From assembly GCA_029945985.1 (NCBI GenBank), contig JAQSDP010000126.1:1-6018 (forward strand): a DNA stretch of 6,018 nt, read 5' to 3'. The notes under the pieces were generated by a model. That model did not search any database. It saw nothing but the letters and a program-made list of their open reading frames with translations, and was not told the origin of the DNA. How positions within the stretch are numbered: position 1 is the stretch's first letter; every line of letters starts with the position of its first letter. Source of the DNA: a bacterium (GTDB lineage Bacteria; Acidobacteriota; Blastocatellia; Pyrinomonadales; Pyrinomonadaceae). Shown here in pieces: positions 1 through 6,018 of the stretch. Position numbers and translations under genes: made by a program.

Positions 1-149
1 GCCTTGAAGCGTTTGACGCCCAAAACCCACCATACATCTCACCAGGCTTGCTGCTACTATGTGGGCCGCTCGGTCTTGCACTCGTCGGCGGATACGCTGG
101 AAACCATTTAAATAGAGCGAGAACAGGAACCAAGAAGTTGATGCACTAA
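1..149 (+). CDS. C-terminal end of an unidentified membrane protein (5' end outside window)
   Basis: The frame whose codons begin at base 3 is open from the window edge to a TAA at 147-149 and gives 48 residues of protein-like sequence. It has a polar start (LEAFDAQNPPY), then a hydrophobic, glycine-rich span at visible residues 14-33 that fits one transmembrane helix, then a basic tail (NRARTGTKK). The positive tail suggests that the C-terminus is cytoplasmic. The other two plus frames are worse: one has two early stops, and the other gives low-complexity Cys/His-rich sequence. The gene converges on the DUF4097 gene, leaving 15 bases between the stop codons, and no obvious terminator lies between them. 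Too little is visible to name a family. The call rests on the open frame and on composition only. Confidence 0.5.
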   Translation, partial: LEAFDAQNPPYISPGLLLLCGPLGLALVGGYAGNHLNRARTGTKKLMH

Positions 150-164
150 TGAGTCGGAGAGTTC

Positions 165-1226
165 CTAAGGAAGGTCCGCTTCGCCCTGTTTGACGATACG
201 GATCGAACCGCTGGTGGTCGAGAGATTGACGACCGGGCCTTTTCCATTGCCGATCTCCCCAACCATAACTTTGCCGCCGGGCACGACGTTTTCGGTGAGG
301 ATCTTGATCGGGAACGACGAGTCGAAATTGCCGTAACCATACGAGGCTGACACCTTGCAGTTAACGTCAGCGGGCAGCAGCAACCCGATGCGCCCTGATG
401 CAGATCTCAATTTATACAGGCCGCCGCCTTCAAATGTACCAACGTATTTAACGCTGCCGGACGTAGCACTCGCATCTATCTGGCGATGACTCACGTTCTG
501 AAGTGAGATCGTCCCCCGGATCGTGCTGATCTTTAGGGGTTCACCCGGACGGCTGCTCTTCAGGTCGAAAGCTACGATGTTCCCAGTCGTTGTCTCAAGC
601 CCAATGTCGCCGGAGATGCTCTCAGCGAGAAGTTCGCCTTGCTCTGTCCTTGCGTAAAGTCCGCCAGAGATATTTCGCACGCTTACGTCACCCTCGATAA
701 GTTTTACGGTCGCCTTGTACACCGAATCTACGGTGACCGTCGCGCTCCTTCCGCTGATCGCGAGGCTTCCGCGAGACGGAATCTCGATCTCAATGGAATC
801 GCCGCTCAAGCAATTAGCGAACGGGCCCGCAACAGGCGTCTCGCCGGTTGCACGTGCGAGCTGGACCCAGTTAGCTTTCCCGGTTTCCGGGTTCTTTTCC
901 AGCGAGCGGAACTCAAACCTTCGACCGTTCCGTACAAACACCCGGACCTCATTCGCCGAGGAGCCGTTGATCTTTACGTCTCCCTCGGAAACACAAAGCT
1001 GGATTGCTACGTTAGGGTCGGCAGCGATTGCTTTCTCTGTCGTCACACCATCGTACCGCGGGTAACGGGGCGGGCGAGGCGGATCAGGCACCCAGACCTT
1101 AACGGCGGGGCCGGGCTTCGATGTCGGCGCCGGTTTTGGGGTTGGCGGCGGCATATCTTTCTGAGCCATCGCGACACCTGCCGCGAGACACAGAACGAGC
1201 CCAAGTTGTGAAAGTCGTTTCAACAT
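165..1226 (-). CDS. Secreted DUF4097-type beta-repeat protein, third gene of an ECF sigma operon
   Basis: The predicted 353-residue protein has a typical Sec signal peptide (MLKRLSQLGLVLCLAAGVAMA, cut before QKD), so it should be exported. No lipobox is seen. Residues 26-57 are very rich in proline with basic residues (PPPTPKPAP, PPRPPRYPR) and look like an extended linker. From about residue 150 to the end the chain is built of short beta-strand units with recurring Ser/Thr-Gly turns (EGDVSV, SGDIGLETTTGNI, TSGSVKY, ASGRIGLLLP, TTSGSIRI). This is the pattern of the DUF4097 'putative adhesin' family, which is expected to fold as a stacked beta structure. The start is uncertain. The frame continues four codons upstream to a TTG at 1238, but the ATG at 1226 places the signal peptide correctly; neither has a strong ribosome binding site. 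The gene follows the anti-sigma gene by about 31 bases and is probably co-transcribed with it. Its molecular function is unknown; binding to the cell wall or surface is an inference. Confidence 0.85.
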   Translation of the reverse strand: MLKRLSQLGLVLCLAAGVAMAQKDMPPPTPKPAPTSKPGPAVKVWVPDPPRPPRYPRYDGVTTEKAIAADPNVAIQLCVSEGDVKINGSSANEVRVFVRNGRRFEFRSLEKNPETGKANWVQLARATGETPVAGPFANCLSGDSIEIEIPSRGSLAISGRSATVTVDSVYKATVKLIEGDVSVRNISGGLYARTEQGELLAESISGDIGLETTTGNIVAFDLKSSRPGEPLKISTIRGTISLQNVSHRQIDASATSGSVKYVGTFEGGGLYKLRSASGRIGLLLPADVNCKVSASYGYGNFDSSFPIKILTENVVPGGKVMVGEIGNGKGPVVNLSTTSGSIRIVKQGEADLP

Positions 1227-1257
1227 TTCTACCGTCAAATAGTTAATCCAGTGGCTA

Positions 1258-2130
1258 TTAATATTGCAGGCTAGCCATCATCTCGCCGCGTCCCGACGAC
1301 GCCTTGAGAAGGTCTATCTTGTCCTGATAGGTCGAGTACAAAACTTGCCGTGCAGCCTGATTCCGCGGATTCTTTTTCACGACCTCGCGCATCTTCTTGA
1401 TCGAATCGTCCACCACCGCGATGTCCTTAGCATACGAAACCTGGTTCGACGGGCTCATGCTCGCGTTCTGAGCCGTCACGGACTGCTCCAGATCGTTGAT
1501 CGTCTTGATATAGCTTTCCTCGCCGGGTAGAAATCTCGCTTCGACTGCGTCAACCTTTCTAGGTCCGCGCTCCACAAAGCTTGCGTTGATGATCCGTCGA
1601 ACTTGAGCGTCAGAAAGTGCCGATGAATCTACCCGCGTTGCTTTTTTGCCATCCGAAGAAGCGTTAACAACCTGCCGAACGTCAGCTGCGGGTTCACTCT
1701 GAAATGCCGGCGCCAATTCCTGTACCGGATTCGAGGCGATCGTCGGCCCCACGGGATTCGACGGATTCGAATTCCAAACAAAGGCCATCAATCCGACGAC
1801 CATCAAAATTCCCGCTGCGCCCGCGAACGATGGGCTCATCAAGCTTGTGGAAATAAGTGTCCCCAGCCGCTGCCAGACCGACGTCCGGCTCTTCTCTTCC
1901 GCGATCGAATCGTTGATGCGGGTCCAAAGACGCTGCGTCGGCACGAGGGTGTTTATCTCGCGGTCCAGAACGGAAAAGACCATCGAGCTTTCTTCCTCAG
2001 CCTGAGCTAGCAAAATCGTACACGCATCGCAATCAGCGACGTGATCCGAGATTTTTACGGCTTCATCCGGACGCGTTTCGCCGTCCAGGAAAGCCTGTAT
2101 GGTTCCTATATCTAAACAATTCCCGTTCAT
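1258..2130 (-). CDS. Membrane-anchored zinc-finger anti-sigma factor
   Basis: This 290-residue protein probably binds and silences the ECF sigma factor encoded just upstream. The N-terminal cytoplasmic part carries the anti-sigma zinc-finger signature H30-x3-C34-x2-C37 (zf-HC2/ZAS type), with C5 nearby as a possible extra ligand. One transmembrane helix lies at about 101-119 (FAGAAGILMVVGLMAFVWN). Residues 121-290 would be outside the inner membrane. They start with a Pro/Ser/Asn-rich linker and end with an amphipathic helical stretch, about 207-277, that includes DDSIKKMREVVKKNP and YQDKIDLLKA. The outer part is long for this class and resembles the helical tails of many acidobacterial anti-sigma proteins. 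The ATG overlaps the sigma gene stop as ATGA (2127-2130), and a GGGAG site lies 9 bases upstream, so translation is probably coupled and the two products made in balance. The stop is TAA. How the signal releases the sigma factor is not visible. Confidence 0.88.
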   Translation of the reverse strand: MNGNCLDIGTIQAFLDGETRPDEAVKISDHVADCDACTILLAQAEEESSMVFSVLDREINTLVPTQRLWTRINDSIAEEKSRTSVWQRLGTLISTSLMSPSFAGAAGILMVVGLMAFVWNSNPSNPVGPTIASNPVQELAPAFQSEPAADVRQVVNASSDGKKATRVDSSALSDAQVRRIINASFVERGPRKVDAVEARFLPGEESYIKTINDLEQSVTAQNASMSPSNQVSYAKDIAVVDDSIKKMREVVKKNPRNQAARQVLYSTYQDKIDLLKASSGRGEMMASLQY

Positions 2131-2708
2131 ATCGTGTCTCTCCCAACCTTGCCGTAAAATCTCGCGAATTCCGCTCTCGCCCTCGCGACGTATGTCCCGA
2201 TGCTGGTTTCGTTCAGCTCTAAGCTGCTCGCGATCTCTTTATAAGAAAGGCCTTGCTGCTTCAGCACCAGGCAGCTTCGAAGCGGCTCTTTGATCTTGCC
2301 CAGTGCTCGGTTGATCTCATTTAACCCGGCTTTTTCTTCGAATTCGTCTTCGACAGAAGTCACGCCGTTTTCAACTGATTCTTTGACGTAAACCTCATCT
2401 CTAGTGTTCGCCCGTATCTTTGTACGAAGCGTGTTCTTCGCAACGTTCAGTGCCACCCGGATGAGCCACGGCCGAAGTATTTCCTGGTCCAGCGTATCCA
2501 TATGCTTGTAAAGCTTGATGAACACTTCCTGAGTCACGTCCTCCGCCAGCCCCGGATCTTGCACGACGGACCGCGCCGCCCGAAATACGGTCCGATGATG
2601 AAGCGAAAATGCCTCTTCAAACTCGATCGTCTCTCTCGCTACGGCAGCCGCTGCTTCTTCGGACATTGAGTCCACAAAAGTTTCCGTCGTTTCCCTCATT
2701 TCCGGCAC
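2127..2708 (-). CDS. ECF-family RNA polymerase sigma factor
   Basis: At 193 residues this is the usual length for an extracytoplasmic-function sigma-70 factor. Region 2 spans about residues 29-96 and includes the characteristic AEDVTQEVFIKLY segment (55-67), which contacts core polymerase and the -10 element, and then RPWLIRVALNVAKN. Region 4 spans about 130-183 and contains the helix-turn-helix LSYKEIASSLELNETSIGTY, which reads the -35 element. Region 3 is absent, as expected, and an acidic linker (about 104-127) joins the two domains. The start is GTG at 2708. A GAAGG site lies 9 bases upstream, whereas the in-frame ATG three codons later would be 18 bases away. The TGA stop overlaps the anti-sigma ATG. 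The gene heads a three-gene operon with the anti-sigma factor and the DUF4097 protein. ECF factors often activate their own operon, but no clear GGAAC/CGTC-type promoter was found upstream. The subgroup cannot be assigned by eye. Confidence 0.93.
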   Translation of the reverse strand: MPEMRETTETFVDSMSEEAAAAVARETIEFEEAFSLHHRTVFRAARSVVQDPGLAEDVTQEVFIKLYKHMDTLDQEILRPWLIRVALNVAKNTLRTKIRANTRDEVYVKESVENGVTSVEDEFEEKAGLNEINRALGKIKEPLRSCLVLKQQGLSYKEIASSLELNETSIGTYVARARAEFARFYGKVGRDTI

Positions 2709-2717
2709 TAACCAATG

Positions 2718-2722
2718 CCTTC
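2718..2722 (-). promoter_or_regulatory. Ribosome binding site that selects the GTG start of the sigma gene
   Basis: On the minus strand GAAGG is followed by 9 bases and then GTG at 2708. The alternative in-frame ATG at 2699 would have an 18-base spacing. This favours the GTG and a protein three residues longer than an ATG-only call would give. Confidence 0.6.
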
Positions 2723-2743
2723 ACATAAAATACACCAAGCTCG

Positions 2744-2763
2744 CCCGATTTGTGACAATCGGG
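2744..2763. promoter_or_regulatory. Perfect inverted repeat upstream of the sigma operon, possible operator
   Basis: The plus strand reads CCCGATT, six bases (TGTGAC), AATCGGG: two perfect 7-bp arms centred about 45 bases upstream of the sigma GTG. The inner bases nearly continue the symmetry (TGT/ACA with one offset base). On the minus strand a TTGACC hexamer overlaps the outer arm at 2762-2767. No run of T follows on either strand, so it is unlikely to be a terminator. The position between the upstream region and the start fits a binding site for a dimeric regulator, or a hairpin in the leader of the sigma transcript. The regulator is unknown. Confidence 0.35.
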
Positions 2764-2921
2764 TCAACCGAAAAATTCTGCAACCTTCAGGCAACTGTGC
2801 GGCGGTATGCTCAACGGTATTCTCGGCGGATCAATGGCAGGTATTGGGCCTTACTACCGGGCTAGTTCCCAAATGCGTGATAACGGGTATGTCCGGCCCC
2901 GCCACTTGCCAAACTTAAGCG

Positions 2922-2952
2922 AAAAAAGCGCGGTGCTGGGCGTGGATCCGCG
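2922..2952 (-). terminator. Probable Rho-independent terminator of the DUF58 transcript
   Basis: Read on the minus strand, CGCGG (2952-2948) pairs with CCGCG (2933-2929) across a 14-base loop. One base later come six T residues (2927-2922). It lies about 107 bases after the DUF58 stop codon and before the sigma gene, where a terminator is expected. The stem is short and the loop large. A competing stem, CTGGGGTG with CACGCCCAG with one bulge (2936-2965), uses part of the same sequence, so the strength of termination is uncertain. Confidence 0.45.
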
Positions 2953-2970
2953 TTGTACACCCCAGAAAAT

Positions 2971-2996
2971 GCGTCGCCAGACGCGCACTTCGGTGC
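2971..2996. repeat. Two back-to-back small hairpins in the intergenic region
   Basis: On the plus strand GCGTC-GCCA-GACGC (2971-2984) is followed without a gap by GCAC-TTCG-GTGC (2985-2996). Both stems are perfect, and the second has a UUCG-type tetraloop when read as plus-strand RNA. On the minus strand they fall in the 3' untranslated part of the DUF58 transcript, just before the terminator. Tandem small palindromes of this kind resemble REP-type elements or a stable 3' RNA end. Only one copy is in the window, so membership of a repeat family is not shown. Confidence 0.35.
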
Positions 2997-3059
2997 AGGT
3001 TGCTTGAATCTTAAAGGCTAATTCCTACAAGTCTTTTGGATTCTTCATTTAACGGAAAG

Positions 3060-4496
3060 TCAGTAACTAAGTATCTGCGATCGCAGAGCAATCTCAGGAA
3101 GAAATGCGTCCTCGGGAAGTGTAGTCACGATGAAATAATGGCTCACCTCGTCCGACTCGATAAATTCGTAGGCCGCTGATTCTATTTCACTTACGGTCAA
3201 GTCGACGATCCGAGCTGGCTCCACGACCGCAAGCCGCTTCAGACTCTCGACCAAATGCCGACTCCCGACCCCAAACTCGTCCGAACTCGACCCGATCACC
3301 AGCCGAACTTCTGCTTGCTGCTCGGCAAAGTGCGACAGAAGGGACGATACAAGTTTGACCGCCCGCTCAAATCGGGCCGAAGCGATCGGGGACTTACCTT
3401 CCTGTTCTGTCTCGAGTTTTTCACGAAGGGTCAGCCTCGGCTCTTCCCCCTCGGGAATTCGCGGATCAAAGATCACGGTGATCTTCCGATCGTCCTCTGC
3501 CGCAAACTCTCGCACCATTAGGCCCCGCGAGCGTGCCGTCGCCTTCCAATCGACCCTGCGCAAGTCGTCATTCGGCATATAATCGCGAAGCGAGAGTAGG
3601 TCCTGGCCGGATCCGCGTTTCTGCGAGATGAGTTGCCCCGCCTCGAGCGGCATGTCGTCGATCTCCGACCCCAACGGCTCGATCGGCGGCAAAACGATCA
3701 GCTCCGTCTCGCGAGCCGAAAGCCGTCGCCGATGCCTGAAGAATGCGAACGGAAACTTGGTCGACAGTTCAAAATCCTTGATCAGAAGCCGTCCGCGAGT
3801 CGGAAAGATGTGCGGAACCTTACTCTCAGTCACCTGATTCCGCGGCAGATAAGCGAAATAGTCTAGCGTTCTCCGCACGACCGGAGCTTTTGCCAATCGC
3901 GTAGCGATAAAGCCTGGTAGGAGTTTGCGCAGATCTGCGGCGGCGATCGATTCCTCCCGTTCCTTGCCCCGCACCTCTGCCACGACCGAATAACTCGACA
4001 GCAGCCGCTTGCGGTTATGAATACTCACCAAAATGGTGGTTTCCTCGCCTGCGAATATCGTCTCGGGAAAACGCATCTTTACGTCGAGTTTCTTGAGACA
4101 CAGTCCTCCTGCTAAAAATCCCACAACCATCGTGGCTATAAGAAACGAAAGGACAAGAAAAAGCAGGTTATTCCCCGTGTTCCAAGCTGAAAACGCGACG
4201 ATCGCGATCAGCCCAAGCATGATGGCTCCACCAAGAGTAAATTCGAAGGGCAAGTTAAGCTGCGACGCTTCTTTGCTCGCGTTTTTTGCAAGCGGCGGGA
4301 CGACGAAGATGAGGATCAGGACGACAAACACCATCGAGATCACCGCAGCGACCATCGCAAGCCGCGGATTTCCCGTCTGATGCGCCAGGTAAGTCAATGC
4401 CGCGAGAGACAGCCCGCCGACGATCACGATGATACCCAGGACCGCGTTTCGGACATCGCGAACGCTAAATAGTTCGGACACGGTTTTTAGGTCCAT
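3060..4496 (-). CDS. DUF58 family membrane protein
   Basis: This 478-residue protein has four predicted transmembrane helices in its first third (about 18-38, 46-68, 86-105 and 109-133), then a beta-rich region (about 135-270), then the DUF58 core. The core signature is clear at 299-331: DLLSLRDYMPNDDLRRVDW followed by KATARSRGLMVREF. The next strand (ITVIFDPR, 339-346) starts the von Willebrand A-like part. There the family's frequent metal-site motif DxSxS is replaced by D344-P-R-I-P, so metal binding there is doubtful. Many DUF58 proteins have only two helices; here two extra precede the usual pair. DUF58 proteins commonly pair with MoxR-type AAA ATPases and act on envelope or protein assembly, but no ATPase gene is visible here. 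The ATG has an excellent AGGAGA site (4501-4507) six to seven bases upstream. The upstream polymerase gene ends 78 bases away, so co-transcription is possible. Exact function is unknown. Confidence 0.88.
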   Translation of the reverse strand: MDLKTVSELFSVRDVRNAVLGIIVIVGGLSLAALTYLAHQTGNPRLAMVAAVISMVFVVLILIFVVPPLAKNASKEASQLNLPFEFTLGGAIMLGLIAIVAFSAWNTGNNLLFLVLSFLIATMVVGFLAGGLCLKKLDVKMRFPETIFAGEETTILVSIHNRKRLLSSYSVVAEVRGKEREESIAAADLRKLLPGFIATRLAKAPVVRRTLDYFAYLPRNQVTESKVPHIFPTRGRLLIKDFELSTKFPFAFFRHRRRLSARETELIVLPPIEPLGSEIDDMPLEAGQLISQKRGSGQDLLSLRDYMPNDDLRRVDWKATARSRGLMVREFAAEDDRKITVIFDPRIPEGEEPRLTLREKLETEQEGKSPIASARFERAVKLVSSLLSHFAEQQAEVRLVIGSSSDEFGVGSRHLVESLKRLAVVEPARIVDLTVSEIESAAYEFIESDEVSHYFIVTTLPEDAFLPEIALRSQILSY

Positions 4497-4574
4497 CGGC
4501 TTCTCCTGAGACCCTCGGACGTTCTCGGCGGAGAGTCGGTTACTTGATTACACTTCTTCGATCTCGATTTTCCG

Positions 4575-5993
4575 TTACACGTGCTGGACCGTTCTATGCT
4601 GACGAGGCAGGAATCTTGTCGCAATCAGATTCGTCAGCCAGAGGGTGATGGCAAGAACAAGGACAAGCCGAAGGGTGGTGGGAAAGATAGCCGCATAGAA
4701 CCCTTCATACGAGACGGCTGGCAACAGCACAAAATACGCTACCTTTTTCCACATTTCGGGATGTGGTGTGTCGATAAGCGCGGCGTAAACAGATCGGAGG
4801 TATATCCCGAGCACGAACATACCGAGCGGCACCCCTATGGGTCCGAAATTTCTGAGAAGGTCTGCAAAAGGAGAAATAGCGAATGAATTCTCCCCGTAGT
4901 TAAAATAAAGATCACCGAGTGCCCGTGGATCCGACGTTCGAGGCTTCTCGTTCCAAATAAACCTCGGGATGAACGAGGTGTAAAAGTCGTTCAGGATGTT
5001 GTTTTCCAGTCCATAACTCTCTTCGTACGGCGCGAGCCGTTCATAATTGGCGACCACAACGGCTACTGAACTCAGGTTTTCGATGCGACCTGTCAGTGCT
5101 TCCGCAGTCTGCTGGATAACGATGTTCGGATCCTCCGTTGAAAAATAATCGATCGTCGCAACGACCTGACCGAAGTAATCCCCTGAACTCGTTCGGGCCT
5201 CTGAGCCCTTTATGTTTCGAAAGCTGGTTCCGTAAGCCATACCTAACACCAAAGCGAGCAGGCCGATCACGCCGAAGGCGAACGCTACGCGAAGGTTTAA
5301 TTTTCTTCCGGCCGCGACGAAACAGTAAGCGATCTGGATCAAACTCGAAAGAAGACTACCTCGGGACCCGGCGACCGCCGCATTTACCGGTACAAGTATC
5401 AGCAAAACTACGATTATTCCATAGAAGACCGGTCCCCGTCGTTTAGTGCTGAACACACCAAGCCACAAGAGCAAAGTACCCACACCTAGAACGGCGACCA
5501 GGAAGGAAAGAAGTCCGTCAAATGGCTCAACCTTGACACTTTTCTGGTATCCAACAAGCCCCTGCAAAAAAGCTAACACATTGAAAGAAATTCCTATGCA
5601 TAGCAAAAGCGTACCTGGAAGCCATACTTGTCCGGGGCGCCAATGCCACGCCGGCAACCTTGGTGCTATGAGATCAGACACGTATTGACCGACGGGAATA
5701 AAGAAACCCGCCGTGAGACCGAGAAAGCCGACTGATATGTACACAAGCGAAAGCGGAAGGTTATACGTCGGATCGTCAATAAGCGAAAGATAGTACGGAT
5801 CTACCCATCCGAATGCGAGAAAAAAACTTCCGACGATGAATGCTGGAAACACATAGATCCACGCCTCCAAGACTAGAGGGTGGAATAGATTAAACTTTCG
5901 AATGTAAAGAAGATAAGCACTCGGTGCGAGTACACAAACGGCCGATAACAAAGTCCAAGGCAGTATGTACAAGGTCGGTGTTATGTTGCCCAA
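4575..5993 (-). CDS. Wzy/O-antigen-polymerase-like polytopic membrane protein
   Basis: The protein (at least 472 residues) is strongly hydrophobic with about ten or eleven membrane helices: roughly 8-30, 41-61, 80-100, 124-146, 158-181, 188-207, 213-228, 234-255, 384-404, 416-433 and 439-459. A long polar loop at about 256-382 separates the last three from the rest. A big extracytoplasmic loop late in the chain, the GSRGSLL segment (209-215) after a helix and the FIPRFIWNEKPR segment (341-352) in the loop are typical of oligosaccharide repeat-unit polymerases. These join lipid-linked sugar units into O-antigen or exopolysaccharide at the outer face of the inner membrane. The TTG at 5993 is a possible start but has no good ribosome binding site. 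The frame stays open upstream to the window edge (visible extra codons read GFVWIENG), so the true start may lie outside. No glycosyltransferase or flippase gene is visible. The substrate cannot be told, and an O-antigen ligase is a less likely alternative. Confidence 0.7.
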   Translation of the reverse strand: MGNITPTLYILPWTLLSAVCVLAPSAYLLYIRKFNLFHPLVLEAWIYVFPAFIVGSFFLAFGWVDPYYLSLIDDPTYNLPLSLVYISVGFLGLTAGFFIPVGQYVSDLIAPRLPAWHWRPGQVWLPGTLLLCIGISFNVLAFLQGLVGYQKSVKVEPFDGLLSFLVAVLGVGTLLLWLGVFSTKRRGPVFYGIIVVLLILVPVNAAVAGSRGSLLSSLIQIAYCFVAAGRKLNLRVAFAFGVIGLLALVLGMAYGTSFRNIKGSEARTSSGDYFGQVVATIDYFSTEDPNIVIQQTAEALTGRIENLSSVAVVVANYERLAPYEESYGLENNILNDFYTSFIPRFIWNEKPRTSDPRALGDLYFNYGENSFAISPFADLLRNFGPIGVPLGMFVLGIYLRSVYAALIDTPHPEMWKKVAYFVLLPAVSYEGFYAAIFPTTLRLVLVLAITLWLTNLIATRFLPRQHRTVQHV

Positions 5994-6018
5994 GCCATTT
6001 TCAATCCAAACAAAACCC

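Larger units (their letters stand above)
2709..3059. other. Intergenic region with no convincing gene
   Basis: These 351 bases separate the end of the DUF58 gene from the start of the sigma operon. They hold, from right to left, an AT-richer stretch (about 3003-3059), two adjacent hairpins, a probable terminator, about 150 bases with nothing recognisable, an inverted repeat and the sigma ribosome binding site. Short open frames on the plus strand (for example 2807-3007, 66 codons) have no good ribosome binding site and no recognisable domain. The sigma operon promoter must lie here, or else transcription enters from DUF58, but it could not be placed. Confidence 0.6.

Noticed and set aside
162..172. 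Short palindrome TTCCT-A-AGGAA at the end of the DUF4097 gene, as a bidirectional terminator
   Set aside because: The one-base centre cannot form an RNA loop, the stem is AT-rich, and no T run follows on either strand.
639..1211. Long plus-strand open frame (190 codons) opposite the DUF4097 gene
   Set aside because: It is antisense to a well-supported secreted protein gene. Its translation is rich in Arg and Cys with no domain pattern, typical of a shadow frame.
2722..2758. Possible sigma-70 promoter on the minus strand (TTGTCA with TGTATT, 18-base spacer)
   Set aside because: Transcription would start on top of the GAAGG ribosome binding site, leaving almost no leader, and the -10 match is poor.
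2840..2869. GGAAC on the minus strand as an ECF autoregulatory -35 element
   Set aside because: No CGTC or similar -10 element lies 15-18 bases downstream, and a five-base match alone is expected by chance.
2807..3007. Plus-strand open frame of 66 codons in the intergenic region, starting MLNGILGGSMAGIG
   Set aside because: It has no convincing ribosome binding site and no recognisable domain, it runs through the hairpin cluster, and its second half is very basic and low in hydrophobic residues. It is more likely chance coding within a structured or repeat-like region.
4033..4380. Plus-strand open frame of 115 codons opposite the DUF58 gene
   Set aside because: It mirrors the membrane-helix region of DUF58 on the other strand and shows no features of its own.

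Overview
The window is roughly balanced in base composition. It carries five genes or gene parts plus one structured intergenic stretch. Four genes lie on the minus strand, and the tail of a fifth enters from the left on the plus strand. The organism is a bacterium with a cell envelope that needs surveillance. The mix of an ECF sigma factor, a long zinc-finger anti-sigma factor with a helical extracytoplasmic tail, a secreted DUF4097 protein and a DUF58 protein resembles Acidobacteriota (Blastocatellia/Pyrinomonadales type). That placement is an inference from gene style, not from a marker gene.

Right to left in the direction of transcription, the first gene (4575-5993) is a polytopic Wzy/O-antigen-polymerase-like protein. 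Its reading frame stays open to the window edge, so its 5' end may be missing. After a 78-base gap comes a DUF58 membrane protein (3060-4496) with a strong ribosome binding site. Downstream of it is a 351-base non-coding stretch (2709-3059). This contains two back-to-back hairpins, a probable Rho-independent terminator for the DUF58 transcript and, close to the next gene, a perfect 7-bp-arm inverted repeat.

The second block is a compact three-gene operon (2708 down to 165): an ECF sigma factor starting with GTG, an anti-sigma factor joined to it by a 4-base ATGA overlap, and a secreted beta-repeat DUF4097 protein about 30 bases further on. The likely logic is that the anti-sigma factor holds the sigma factor at the inner membrane through its HxxxCxxC finger and senses the envelope with its outer domain. 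The DUF4097 protein would then be a co-expressed envelope effector or part of the sensing arrangement. The operon ends 15 bases from the stop codon of the convergent plus-strand gene at the left edge.

No mobile element, CRISPR array, tRNA or rRNA was seen. The least explained parts are the intergenic hairpin cluster and the role of the DUF4097 protein in the sigma/anti-sigma operon.
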